A stretch of 17,650 nt of DNA from Pseudomonadota bacterium. GTDB lineage: Bacteria; Desulfobacterota; Syntrophobacteria; Syntrophobacterales; Syntrophobacteraceae. The notes beneath the pieces were generated by a model. The model saw nothing but the letters and a program-made list of their open reading frames with translations, ran no database searches and was not told where the DNA came from. The position numbers were made by a program, and so were the translations under genes. The stretch spans positions 1-17,650 of the forward strand of contig JAEZXS010000004.1 of the NCBI GenBank assembly GCA_023442755.1. Reading direction: 5' to 3'. Shown piece by piece: positions 1 to 8,135 of the stretch (position 1 is the stretch's first letter; each line of letters begins with the position of its first letter).

Positions 1-45
1 GTACCGACCATTAAGAAATACGGAATAATTTCAATACTTGCGGGA

Positions 46-69
46 GCGGTCCTGCCTGGGCGGGACCGC
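46..69. repeat. Palindromic intergenic repeat (REP-like)
   Basis: Arms GCGGTCC (46-52) and GGACCGC (63-69) form a perfect 7-bp stem. The flanks (CGGGAG before, GATC after) resemble the reversed form of the GCGGCTGCAAGCCGC element at 520-541. There is no T-run, so a REP-like repeat is more likely than a terminator. Confidence 0.5.
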
Positions 70-120
70 GATCATGCGGAGCACATTGAATTAGGACAGC
101 CATGAATTTTTCTTTTCCCT

Positions 121-475
121 CGCGAAGCCGCGAAGACGCGAAGAAAAGCTTGGGGAAAATGAGTTCAGGTTGCCTGAAAAGTTTCTAAAGGATCGAGACT
201 GGAAGCCTTTCCCACAACAGTTCAGACCGAGTGGTGGTTACGACTCCTAAAGTTGACGGCTATGCGCACAGCACGGGAACAAGAAAAACAACTTGGCGCC
301 TTGGCGTTTCTTTGCGGCTTCGCGCCTTCGCGTGGGAAAAAATCAATGCGCACCTTCGATGACAACGCATCGCGGCTGGAAGGCACTCCCGCAGCAACAC
401 TGCTCAAGGAAAATCTTTTCCTTCGCGGCCTTACCTCAACATAGCAAGCTTCGCGGTTTCGCGAGCGAAAAAGAA
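121..475. repeat. Cluster of CGCGAAG / CTTCGCG short repeats
   Basis: The motif CGCGAAGCCGCGAAGACGCG occurs at 121-140. An inverted, slightly diverged version (TTTGCGGCTTCGCGCCTTCG) occurs at 311-330, and further CTTCGCGG/TTCGCGGTTTCGCG copies lie at 421-428 and 450-463. These repeats, together with those at 46-69 and 520-541, fill the stretch before the first gene. Apparent reading frames here cross the repeats in both directions and show no protein-like pattern, so I see no gene in 1-641. Confidence 0.5.
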
Positions 476-519
476 ACTCAATGATCCTGACTGCACCAGT
501 GTGCTCCGATTGTCCAATC

Positions 520-541
520 GCGGCTGCAAGCCGCTCCCACA
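520..541. repeat. REP-like element GCGGCTGCAAGCCGC + TCCCACA
   Basis: Arms GCGGCT (520-525) and AGCCGC (529-534) surround a 3-base loop, followed by TCCCACA. A diverged relative (GTGGCTGCAAGCCCTCTCACA) lies at 10466-10486 just past the response regulator, and GGAAGCCTTTCCCACA near 201-216 may be another. This suggests a dispersed genomic repeat family. Confidence 0.55.
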
Positions 542-605
542 AAATACCGGCACTATCCCTCTAACCCTTTATGGTTTGTTCTTCTTCGCGGCTCCCCTTT
601 AAGTT

Positions 606-621
606 AACGCCTTATGGCGTT
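606..621 (-). terminator. Possible weak terminator hairpin after kdpD
   Basis: AACGCC (606-611), loop TTAT, GGCGTT (616-621) form a perfect 6-bp stem-tetraloop 20 bases past the stop of the last kdp-locus gene. On the minus strand it is followed by AACTTAAAGG rather than a U-run, so it would be a poor intrinsic terminator. Position is the main support. Confidence 0.35.
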
Positions 622-641
622 GTATATGCCTGGTTGTCGAA

Positions 642-1826
642 TCACGCCGCCTGAATATCCGCCGCAATCTTACCGCCGGTCGCATCCACGACCTGCGCCT
701 CGCCCTTGGCGTCGACCACGACCACGGTGAGGTTCTGCGCCGCCAGGATCAGCCGTTCGACCACGGTTTTGCGCCCGAGCAGCCTCCTCCACCAGGGAAG
801 CGGTCCCGGGCGGCCGATGACTATGTGTCCCACCCGGTATTCCTTCGCGAAATGCAGGATCGTTTCGACGATATCTTCCCCTTTGTAGGTGAAAACGATG
901 GCGCCGAGCTGGTTTGCCAGGGTCAGGGTATCCGTGAGGTAACGCTGTGTAGTCGAGTCGATGGCCGTCGGCGACTCGCGCGGGGTCTGTACGTAGACGG
1001 CATACCAGTTGCGGTTGAGCCGCCCCGCGAGCCTCGATCCGTAGCGCAGCAGGGCGGCGCTGTTGGGCCCGCGGGAACTCAGGCACACCATGACCTGGTC
1101 GGGGGCGGACCCGTACTCGTCATCCTGGGACGTGCGGCGTTTCAGGTCGAGCTGCGATGCGAGTTCCCGGAACGACAGTTCCCGAAGCTCGTCCAGGTTT
1201 GTGCGCTGGAAGAAATTGTCCAACGCAATCCGGATCCGTTCCTGCGGATAGATTTTCCCTTCCCGGAGCCGCTGCTGGAGGTCTTCCGGCGCCAGGTCGA
1301 CATTCACGATTTCGTCCGCTTCGGCGAGCACCGAATCGGGCAGCCGTTCGTGCACCTTTACCCCTACCAGGTCTTCGACCGTGTTGTACAGGCTCTCCAG
1401 GTGCTGGATGTTCATCGTCGTGATTACATGGATGCCGGTGGCGAGCAAATCCTGGACGTCCTGGTACCTCTTTGAATTCTCGCTGCCCGGAACATTGGTA
1501 TGGGCCAGTTCGTCGACGAGTGCCACCTCCGGCCGGCGGGCCATGACGGCATCGAGATCCATCTCTTCCAGGGCTATCCCGCGGTACTGGATCCGTTTTC
1601 TGGGAACGACTTCGAGCCCTTCGACAAGCTTCGCGGTATCGGCCCGCCCGTGCGTTTCGACGAGCCCCACCACAATGTCGATTCCTTCCTTCGCAAGGCG
1701 ATGGCCCTCGAGGAGCATCTGCCAGGTCTTTCCGACACCCGGCCCGTAGCCCAGGTAGATTTTGAGCTTGCCGCGCTGTGAGCGGCGTATCAGTTGAAGG
1801 AAGCTGAGAGCTTTGTCATCGGACAT
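642..1826 (-). CDS. kdpD: Short KdpD: KdpD domain plus Usp domain, no kinase core
   Basis: This 394-aa protein matches only the cytoplasmic N-terminal half of the K+ sensor KdpD. Walker A GYGPGVGKT (about residues 26-34) and Walker B-like VDELAHTNVPGS (from about 104) mark the KdpD domain. A Usp domain follows (about 243-375), with the typical VIGRPGPLPWWRRLLGRKTVVERL tract seen in parts. There are no membrane segments, GAF, HisKA or HATPase, whereas E. coli KdpD is about 900 residues. I chose the ATG at 1826 because AAAGGGG precedes it and it lies 13 bases after the upstream stop; the longer frame from 1880 would overlap that gene. It is the last gene of the kdp locus. In other bacteria such short KdpDs are known; here it can only sense or modulate, not phosphorylate. 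Confidence 0.9.
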   Translation of the reverse strand: MSDDKALSFLQLIRRSQRGKLKIYLGYGPGVGKTWQMLLEGHRLAKEGIDIVVGLVETHGRADTAKLVEGLEVVPRKRIQYRGIALEEMDLDAVMARRPEVALVDELAHTNVPGSENSKRYQDVQDLLATGIHVITTMNIQHLESLYNTVEDLVGVKVHERLPDSVLAEADEIVNVDLAPEDLQQRLREGKIYPQERIRIALDNFFQRTNLDELRELSFRELASQLDLKRRTSQDDEYGSAPDQVMVCLSSRGPNSAALLRYGSRLAGRLNRNWYAVYVQTPRESPTAIDSTTQRYLTDTLTLANQLGAIVFTYKGEDIVETILHFAKEYRVGHIVIGRPGPLPWWRRLLGRKTVVERLILAAQNLTVVVVDAKGEAQVVDATGGKIAADIQAA

Positions 1827-1839
1827 GAGATGTCCCCTT

Positions 1840-3138
1840 TCAGCTTTCGGCGGCGCCGGGCATGCGTTCATCCCTGCCAATACCCGGAAAGACGGGTTTA
1901 ATGTCGCAACTGCCGGCCAGCAGTTCCACTTCCAGCGACAGGGCGACCTGCTTTACGAGCGATTCCAGAAGATGGAGCTGGTCGGGCGCGCGCAGGCGAT
2001 CCGGTTCTTCGGGCCGTAGCGCGAAAACGCCAAGCCTGTTATCCGCAACGGCAAGAGGAACGTAGAGCACGCTTCCATCCTGTCCTTCGCCTGTCCCCAG
2101 ACCGGTTGCCTTGCCGGTTTCGAACGCCTTGCGGGCGAGTTGGAATTCTTTGGTGAAATCCTGCGGGAAAACCGAGGGCACATCCCCCGCTTCAGGCGCC
2201 AGCCTGCCGTCCGGCCCCGGCAGGAAAACCACGGCCGGAGCCTTGAAGATTTCCCCGATGTATTCCACTCCCGTCCTGAGGGTATGCCCGGCGCTTCTCG
2301 ACGAGGCAAGCCGGCTGCTGAGCCCATGCATGGCGGCGGCCTGCCTTTCCTGCAGGCGGGCAGTTTCGGTCTGCTTGCGCATGAGCGCCGTCAGGTGGCT
2401 GATTGCCAGTGCGACGAGGCACATCACAACGAAGGTGACTATATATTGAGCATCGCTCACGGCGAACGAGAACCGGGGCGGAACAAAAAAGAAATCGAAG
2501 GCCAGAACACTCAGCACGGAATTGAGAACAGCGGGCCCCCGACCGCACTCCACGGCCGTCAGCGTCACAGCCAGCAGGTAGACCATAATGAGGTTGGTCA
2601 GGGCGAAATACGGAAACATCAGAAAACACAGTCCGGTTGCCAGAATGAGGAAAAGGACGGCAGTTCCATAGTCCGGCCAGGAAATCCCGAAGCTTTTCAC
2701 GCCGTAAGGGATTTCGGCCGGTTCGACCGGCTCTCCCGAAACGATCCGAACTTCGATCGTACCGCTCTTCCTGATCAATTCGTCGGCGGGGCTTTCGAAA
2801 AACAGCCCTTTTATACGTGAACCCCTGGGCCTGCCCGCGATTATTATCTCTATCTTCTTCTCGTTTGCAAATCGAACCAATGTCTCCGCAATATTTCTGC
2901 CGGATAAGGTGAGGGCTTCCGCCCCCAGCTTTTCGGCAAATCGCAGGTTGTCCGGAACATGTTCTCGCTGCGAATCCGAAAGCAGCAATCGACCCGGAAC
3001 TTCCACATAGGCCGCATACAGTTTCGCATGCTCTTCCTGCGCCGCCTGCCTCCACGCGGTCCGTATCACCTCGACCGCGGACGGGCTGGGGCCGACGCAG
3101 ACCAGAATCTTTTTCAAACCGGTTATCGAGTCAGGCAT
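1840..3138 (-). CDS. Usp-DUF4118-GAF sensor protein (kinase-less KdpD middle part)
   Basis: This 432-aa protein has a Usp domain (about 8-135), four predicted membrane helices (about 158-250) with the DUF4118/KdpD hallmark FDFFFVPPRFSFAVSDAQY, and a GAF-like domain (about 285-405). It stops there: no H-box or ATPase follows. It therefore resembles the central part of KdpD with its own Usp domain, and the next gene supplies a KdpD domain with a second Usp. Start at 3138 is supported by AGGAGG 8 bases upstream; the 8-residue longer form from 3162 has no such site. The Usp domain carries GPSPS followed 19 residues later by LYAAY, close to the SxS-X20-FTAxY motif described for c-di-AMP binding by S. 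aureus KdpD (inference). It is probably an inner-membrane sensor tied to K+ or turgor status; its output partner is unknown. Confidence 0.85.
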   Translation of the reverse strand: MPDSITGLKKILVCVGPSPSAVEVIRTAWRQAAQEEHAKLYAAYVEVPGRLLLSDSQREHVPDNLRFAEKLGAEALTLSGRNIAETLVRFANEKKIEIIIAGRPRGSRIKGLFFESPADELIRKSGTIEVRIVSGEPVEPAEIPYGVKSFGISWPDYGTAVLFLILATGLCFLMFPYFALTNLIMVYLLAVTLTAVECGRGPAVLNSVLSVLAFDFFFVPPRFSFAVSDAQYIVTFVVMCLVALAISHLTALMRKQTETARLQERQAAAMHGLSSRLASSRSAGHTLRTGVEYIGEIFKAPAVVFLPGPDGRLAPEAGDVPSVFPQDFTKEFQLARKAFETGKATGLGTGEGQDGSVLYVPLAVADNRLGVFALRPEEPDRLRAPDQLHLLESLVKQVALSLEVELLAGSCDIKPVFPGIGRDERMPGAAES

Positions 3139-3177
3139 TTTGAAACCTCCTGAAGCTCTCACTCTCTATGGAGCACA

Positions 3178-3465
3178 TTACGCTCCGCCGCACGGATCTG
3201 GAAAGGGCACATCCAGTCTCTTTTCGACATCCACGAGTTCCTGCCGGGCTTCTCTGATGAGCTTTTCCGCTTTCGAGCGCAAATCCCGTTCGAAAACAAC
3301 TTCGCTTTTCAGCCGGGCGATTTGTTTCGACTGCTCGGCCAACTTTCTTTCCGCTTCAACGAGGGCTTTCCTCAGCGCTGCGATCGGTGCGGACGGCTGA
3401 ATATCGTCCCTGACTTTTGCCGCCACAACATGTTGAGGTCGTGGGCGGCGCATCATTTGTTTCAT
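3178..3465 (-). CDS. Small coiled-coil protein in the kdp operon
   Basis: This is a 95-aa ORF with an ATG start and GGAG 8 bases upstream, 25 bases after kdpC and 39 bases before the Usp-DUF4118 gene. The N-terminus is basic (MKQMMRRPRPQ). From about residue 27 to 86 it is almost pure heptad-like charged/Leu sequence (ALRKALVEAERKLAEQ... KLIREARQELVDVEKRL), predicting one long coiled coil. There is no signal peptide, membrane helix or known domain that I recognise. Its place inside the operon suggests a role linked to KdpFABC or to the neighbouring sensor, but this is inference. A translated but non-conserved ORF is the alternative. Confidence 0.6.
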   Translation of the reverse strand: MKQMMRRPRPQHVVAAKVRDDIQPSAPIAALRKALVEAERKLAEQSKQIARLKSEVVFERDLRSKAEKLIREARQELVDVEKRLDVPFPDPCGGA

Positions 3466-3490
3466 TGTCGGCTCTCCCTGAAGCGCTCTT

Positions 3491-4081
3491 TCATTTCCTG
3501 CCGTCGAGCGCTAGATTGAGGTTGAGGACATTGATTCCCGGCTCGCCCAGAAACCCGAGCTGCCGGCCTTCCGTAGAATTCCGGATGTATTTCTTGAGTT
3601 CCTCCACAGGCATTCCCCTTGCCTGTGCGACCCGCGCCGCCTGGAGTTCTGCGTTTTCCACGCTGATATGGGGATCGAGTCCGCTCCCCGATGCCGTCAC
3701 CGCATCGACGGGGATTTTTGTTCCGGGAGGAAGATTGTTTTCGGCGAGGTACGCCGCCACGCGGTCCTTCACCTGGTCGGAAAGCTTTTGGGATAGGGGC
3801 CCCAGGTTGCTTCCGCCGGAACTGGCGGCGTCATACCCGGTATTTCCCGCCGCCGAAGGACGCGGGTGGAAGTACTGCGCTCCCGTAAACGACTGGGCGA
3901 TGAGACTGCTGCCGACGATTTTGCCGTCTTTCACAATGAGTGAACCGTTTGCCTGGCTATGGAAGGCAATCTGTCCTATACCCCACACGACCAGCGGATA
4001 GACTCCGCACAGCACCACCCCCAACACGAATATCGCCGCGAGAGAGGCCCGTATCTCCTGTAACAGTGATTTCATATACAT
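3491..4081 (-). CDS. kdpC: K+-transporting ATPase subunit C
   Basis: KdpC (196 aa) is the small subunit with one membrane anchor that stabilises the KdpFABC complex and is thought to help ATP binding by KdpB. The anchor is about residues 13-38 (AAIFVLGVVLCGVYPLVVWG). Family motifs are present: GSSLIAQSFTGAQYFHPRPSAAG, YDAASSGGSNLGP, VTASGSGLDPHIS and the C-terminal LGEPGINVLNLNLAL. GGAG lies 8 bases before the ATG at 4081; a second in-frame ATG two codons later is possible. Unlike the tightly packed kdpF-A-B genes, it is separated from kdpB by 199 bases containing a palindromic repeat element. Confidence 0.96.
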   Translation of the reverse strand: MYMKSLLQEIRASLAAIFVLGVVLCGVYPLVVWGIGQIAFHSQANGSLIVKDGKIVGSSLIAQSFTGAQYFHPRPSAAGNTGYDAASSGGSNLGPLSQKLSDQVKDRVAAYLAENNLPPGTKIPVDAVTASGSGLDPHISVENAELQAARVAQARGMPVEELKKYIRNSTEGRQLGFLGEPGINVLNLNLALDGRK

Positions 4082-4147
4082 ATCTTTTTCTCCGATCCCG
4101 CCCGGCTGCCTAGCAGATTGATGACAAACTCTAAAATCATCGTGATC

Positions 4148-4253
4148 GTCATTCCGGCGAAATCACGCGTTCCGCGTGAGGAATCCAGTGTTTTCAATCA
4201 CTTCTGGCCCCCGATGCCTGCCCCGGACCCGATCCGGGGTTCGTCGGGGTGAC
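4148..4253. repeat. Palindromic repeat element between kdpB and kdpC
   Basis: The element begins CGTCATTCC and ends GGGGTGACG, which are imperfect inverted ends. Inside are two perfect hairpins: CACGCG-TTC-CGCGTG (4164-4178) and CCCCGGA-CCCGA-TCCGGGG (4221-4239). The start GTCATTCCGGCGAA matches the dispersed element at 10371-10391 (GTCATCCCGGCGAAGGCCGGG). It lies in the kdpB-kdpC gap, so if the operon is read through it is transcribed and could affect mRNA stability or kdpC expression. Confidence 0.6.
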
Positions 4254-4280
4254 GGATTAGGGGCTTTTTCAACAGTCTGC

Positions 4281-6305
4281 CTATGCCAATCCAATGGCCC
4301 GGACCACCAAGTCGATCAGTTTGATGCCGATAAAAGGGGCGATTATGCCTCCAAGGCCGTAGATGAAAAGATTCCTTCTCAGGACCACCGCCGCCCCGAG
4401 CGGCCGGAACCGAATGCCTTTGAGCGCAAGAGGAATCAGCGCAACGATGATCAGGGCGTTGAAAATGACCGCGCTCAGGATGGCGCTTTCCGGGGATGCC
4501 AGCCCCATCACGTTCAGGGCCTGGATCTGGGGAAACGTGCCTACCAGCATGGCCGGGATGATCGCAAAGTATTTGGCGATATCATTCGCCACGCTGAAGG
4601 TGGTGAGCGCGCCCCGCGTCATCAGAAGCTGTTTGCCTATTTCAACGACTTCTATCAGCTTCGTCGGATTGGAATCGAGGTCCACCATGTTGCCCGCTTC
4701 CTTGGCGGCCTGGGTTCCGGTGTTCATGGCAACGCCGACGTCTGCCTGGGCGAGCGCCGGGGCGTCGTTGGTCCCGTCGCCCGTCATGGCGACCAGGTGG
4801 CCGGCGGCCTGTTCCTTGCGGATGAGCGCCAGTTTGTCTTCGGGCCTCGCTTCGGCCAGGAAGTCGTCCACTCCCGCTTCCCTGGCGATTGCTCCGGCGG
4901 TGAGCGGATTGTCCCCGGTGATCATGATCGTGCGGATTCCCATGGCGCGAAATCGCGCGAACCGGTCCGGGAGTCCGCCTTTGACGATGTCTTTGAGGTG
5001 GACGGTGCCGAGCACCTTTCCGCTGTTCGCCACCACCAGGGGAGTGGCGCCGCCCTGTGCAATGGTCTGAATGTCCTTTTCGACTTCGACGGGCAGAGCC
5101 CCCCCTGCAAATTCCCGCACCGCATCGGGGGAACCCTTCCGGCAGTGGCGTCCGTCGATGTCGACGCCGCTCATGCGGGTCTTGGCGGTAAAGGGGATGA
5201 ACTGCGCCTGCTCGAAATCCCCCAGTTCCCGTTCGCGGATCCCGAACTCTTTTGCCAGAACGACGATGCTCCTCCCTTCCGGGGTCTCGTCGGCAAGTGA
5301 GGCCAGTTGCGCTGCATCGGCCAGTTCTTCTTTGGTGACGCCGGGGGCGGGAACGAATTCCACGGCCTGCCGGTTTCCCAGCGTGATCGTCCCCGTCTTG
5401 TCGAGCAGAAGTACGTCCACGTCTCCCGCTGCCTCGACCGCACGCCCGCTCATGGCGAGAACGTTTCTCTGGATCAGCCGGTCGATGCCGGCTATTCCTA
5501 TGGCGCTCAGAAGCCCGCCGATCGTGGTCGGGATGAGGCAGATCAGGAGCGAAACCAGCACCGTGATGGAGAAGGTCGCTTGCGAGTAGTCGCCGAACGG
5601 CTTGAGCGTGATGATGACGATCAGGAAGATGATCGTGAGCGCCGCCAGCAAAATCGTGAGAGCGATCTCGTTGGGCGTTTTTTGCCTGCGCGCCCCTTCG
5701 ACCAGGGATATCATGCGGTCCATGAAGGAATCGCCGGGATTGGCCGTCACCCGGATGACGATCTCGTCCGAGAGGACGCGGGTTCCGCCGGTCACCGCGC
5801 TCCGGTCTCCTCCCGCTTCGCGGATCACCGGGGCAGATTCGCCGGTAATAGCCGATTCGTCCACACTGGCCGCCCCGTGCGTGACTTCCCCGTCCGCCGG
5901 GATAATCTCGCCTGCTTTGACGATGACCACGTTGTCTTTCCGCAGGCTTTCGGCCGGTACGGCCCTTGTCTCGCCGCTCACCTCCAGGAGGTTTGCCGTC
6001 GTCTGCGTACGGGCTTTTCGCAGCGTGTCTGCCTGGGCCTTTCCGCGGCCTTCCGCCATGGCTTCGGCAAAATTGGCGAACAGGACCGTAAACCACAGCC
6101 AGACCGATATCTGGAAAGGAAACCCCACGGGTTCGCCGCGAAAGGGTGCGGCAAAGAGTTCGAAGGTGGTTACCACGGCGCCCACCAGGGCGACGAACAT
6201 TACCGGGTTCCTGACCATGTGGGCCGGATGGAGCTTGATGAAGCTGTTCCTGACGGCCGGAACCAGGATCGATTTATCGAACAGCGAATGTGCTTTTCTG
6301 GACAT
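4281..6305 (-). CDS. kdpB: K+-transporting P-type ATPase subunit B
   Basis: KdpB (674 aa, normal length) is the catalytic P-type ATPase subunit that hydrolyses ATP to drive K+ uptake through KdpA. All signatures are present: TGES at 154-157 in the actuator domain, the phosphorylated aspartate D302 in DKTGT, FTAKTRMSG and KGSPDA in the nucleotide domain, TGDNP and GDGTNDAPALAQADVG in the P domain. Membrane helices flank these domains. S157 of TGES corresponds to the serine (S162 in E. coli) whose phosphorylation inhibits the pump, so that control is possible here. The ATG at 6305 is preceded by GAGGA, which overlaps the kdpA stop region; the gap to kdpA is 12 bases. Confidence 0.98.
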   Translation of the reverse strand: MSRKAHSLFDKSILVPAVRNSFIKLHPAHMVRNPVMFVALVGAVVTTFELFAAPFRGEPVGFPFQISVWLWFTVLFANFAEAMAEGRGKAQADTLRKARTQTTANLLEVSGETRAVPAESLRKDNVVIVKAGEIIPADGEVTHGAASVDESAITGESAPVIREAGGDRSAVTGGTRVLSDEIVIRVTANPGDSFMDRMISLVEGARRQKTPNEIALTILLAALTIIFLIVIITLKPFGDYSQATFSITVLVSLLICLIPTTIGGLLSAIGIAGIDRLIQRNVLAMSGRAVEAAGDVDVLLLDKTGTITLGNRQAVEFVPAPGVTKEELADAAQLASLADETPEGRSIVVLAKEFGIRERELGDFEQAQFIPFTAKTRMSGVDIDGRHCRKGSPDAVREFAGGALPVEVEKDIQTIAQGGATPLVVANSGKVLGTVHLKDIVKGGLPDRFARFRAMGIRTIMITGDNPLTAGAIAREAGVDDFLAEARPEDKLALIRKEQAAGHLVAMTGDGTNDAPALAQADVGVAMNTGTQAAKEAGNMVDLDSNPTKLIEVVEIGKQLLMTRGALTTFSVANDIAKYFAIIPAMLVGTFPQIQALNVMGLASPESAILSAVIFNALIIVALIPLALKGIRFRPLGAAVVLRRNLFIYGLGGIIAPFIGIKLIDLVVRAIGLA

Positions 6306-6317
6306 TTTATCGATTCC

Positions 6318-8036
6318 TCAAAAGAGCTGCGTCGAGTTGACCATCAGGAAATGCTCCACGATGGGGCTGAGGCTCAGGACCGGCAGAAAGGTCAGCGCCC
6401 CCACCAGGAGCACCGCGCCGATGACCAGGAGCGTAAAAGTTATGCCCGATACGGGAAAGCTTCCGCTGCTGGGAGGGGCGGCCTTTTTGCGCGCCATGTT
6501 GCCCGCAAGCGCCAGCACCGGTACCATCACGAAAAAGCGGCCCACCAGCATTGCAAGCGCCAGGGTGGTGTTGTACTCGGGCGTGTTCGCCGATAGTCCC
6601 GCGAAGGCGCTTCCGTTGTTGTTGATCGCGGAGGTGTAGGCGTAGAGGATTTCGCTCAGGCCGTGCGGGCCGGCGTTGTTCAACCCCTTGAGCCCCCATT
6701 CGCTTACCGAGGCGAGCGCAGTGAACCCGAGCAGGACGGCCGCAGGGATGAGGATGGCGAGCGCCGCCACTTTGATGTCGTAGGATTCGATCTTTTTGCC
6801 GAGATACTCCGGCGTTCGCCCGACCATCAGTCCGGCAAGGAAGATGGCAAGGACGACAAATATCAGCATTCCGTATAATCCGCTTCCCACGCCGCCGAAC
6901 ACGACCTCGCCGAGATGCATGTTAAACAGGGGCACCAGGCCTCCGAGCGGGGTAAAGGAGTCATGCATCGAATTGACGGCGCCGCAGGATGTATCTGTCG
7001 TTACGGTGGCCCAGAGGGCGGAATTGAAGATGCCGAACCGCACTTCCTTGCCTTCCATGTTGCCGTAGGCGGAATCGACGCCGAGTTCCGTCAGGCGGGG
7101 ATTGCCGTGCGATTCGGCCCACCAGCAGACGAGGGCGCCCGCGAGGAACATGATGAGCATGGCAGACCAGACCGACCACCCGTGTTTCCGGTTCTTTACC
7201 GTTCGCCCGAGATAGTAGGTGAGGGCGCTGCCGATGGAAAACATCGCGAGCATCTGGAAGAAATTGGAAAGCGGGGTCGGGTTCTCGTACGGGTGCGCCG
7301 CGTTGGCGTTCATGAAGCCGCCGCCGTTCGTGCCGAGCACTTTGATGGCTACCTGGGAAGCCATGGGGCCTTGGGCGATGGATTGCTGTGCGCCGCCATC
7401 CAAGGTGGTCGCGTTCACGTAAGGCGAAAAATTCTGGATCATCCCTTGGGAGACGAGAAAAACCGCATACACCATGCAGATCGGCAGGAGCAGGTAGAGG
7501 CTTGTCCGAGTCAGATCGACCCAGAAGTTTCCGAGATTTTTTGTCCTTTGCCTGGCAAGGCCCCGCACCAGTGCAGCCGCAACCGAAATGCCCGCGGCCG
7601 CCGAAACGAAATTATGAAATGTCAGCGCCACCATCTGGGACAGGTAGGACAGTGTGCTCTCGCCTCCGTAATTCTGCCAGTTGGTGTTCGTTGTGAAGCT
7701 GGTAGCCGTATTGAAGGCGAGGTCCGGCGATACGGCGCCGAAGTCCTGCGGATTGAGCGGAAGATACTGCTGCAGCCTCAAAATCGTGTAAGTAAAGAGC
7801 AGTCCGGCGGCGCTAAACATCAGAGCGGATACGGCGTAGCCTTTCCAGTCCTGTTCTTTGGTCCTTTCCCTGCCGATGAGTGCATATGTGAGCTTCTCCA
7901 CCGGTTTGAGAACCGGGTCCAGCCAGGTTCGCCCATTGGGGTCGAGAACGTGCGTGAGATATATCCCCAGCGGCTTTGTGATCGCCGCCAGGACAACTAT
8001 GAATACGGCCAGTTGCAGCCAGCCCATACCAGCCAT
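6318..8036 (-). CDS. kdpA: K+-transporting ATPase subunit A (K+ channel-like)
   Basis: KdpA (572 aa) is the K+-selective, channel-like subunit of the high-affinity pump, with about ten membrane helices. The four pore-loop regions of the family are visible: TSFTTNTNWQNYGGE, KVLGTNGGGFMNANAAHPYENP (in part), TTDTSCGAVNSMHDS and SAINNNGSAFAGL, each supplying a glycine to the selectivity filter. The N-terminus MAGMGWLQLAVFIVVLAAITKPLG is typical. GAGGAG lies 8 bases before the ATG at 8036. It follows kdpF by 12 bases and precedes kdpB by 12, so the three are surely cotranscribed. Confidence 0.98.
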   Translation of the reverse strand: MAGMGWLQLAVFIVVLAAITKPLGIYLTHVLDPNGRTWLDPVLKPVEKLTYALIGRERTKEQDWKGYAVSALMFSAAGLLFTYTILRLQQYLPLNPQDFGAVSPDLAFNTATSFTTNTNWQNYGGESTLSYLSQMVALTFHNFVSAAAGISVAAALVRGLARQRTKNLGNFWVDLTRTSLYLLLPICMVYAVFLVSQGMIQNFSPYVNATTLDGGAQQSIAQGPMASQVAIKVLGTNGGGFMNANAAHPYENPTPLSNFFQMLAMFSIGSALTYYLGRTVKNRKHGWSVWSAMLIMFLAGALVCWWAESHGNPRLTELGVDSAYGNMEGKEVRFGIFNSALWATVTTDTSCGAVNSMHDSFTPLGGLVPLFNMHLGEVVFGGVGSGLYGMLIFVVLAIFLAGLMVGRTPEYLGKKIESYDIKVAALAILIPAAVLLGFTALASVSEWGLKGLNNAGPHGLSEILYAYTSAINNNGSAFAGLSANTPEYNTTLALAMLVGRFFVMVPVLALAGNMARKKAAPPSSGSFPVSGITFTLLVIGAVLLVGALTFLPVLSLSPIVEHFLMVNSTQLF

Positions 8037-8048
8037 CGAATATTCTCC

Positions 8049-8135
8049 TCAGAAGTCTTCAGGTCTTACCAGCACCCGGAATAAATAGACGATCAGGGCC
8101 AGCGCCACGATTCCCACCACCAGGTTTTCGATCAT
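8049..8135 (-). CDS. kdpF: KdpF small subunit
   Basis: This is a 28-codon ORF reading MIENLVVGIVALALIVYLF followed by RVLVRPEDF. It is one membrane helix with the RPE-x-F ending common in KdpF proteins. KdpF is a lipid-like small peptide that stabilises the KdpABC complex in the inner membrane. It sits 12 bases before kdpA, as in other kdp operons. Its ATG overlaps the TGA of the preceding small ORF (ATGA), suggesting translational coupling; GGGGAG lies about 9 bases upstream, within that ORF. Confidence 0.9.
   Translation of the reverse strand: MIENLVVGIVALALIVYLFRVLVRPEDF

Noticed and set aside
46..541. Possible CRISPR array
   Set aside because: The repeated motifs are short, in mixed orientation and unevenly spaced, with no constant repeat-spacer period.
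222..542. Minus-strand 106-codon frame in the left intergenic region
   Set aside because: It crosses the CGCGAAG and GCGGCTGCAAGCC repeats, has Arg/Ser-rich composition and no ribosome site; it looks like chance translation of repeats.
4642..6096. Long alternative minus-strand frame inside kdpB (and other long antisense frames in kdpA, the kinase and regulator)
   Set aside because: Arg/Gly/His-rich shadow translations of GC-rich genes with clear family matches in the main frame.
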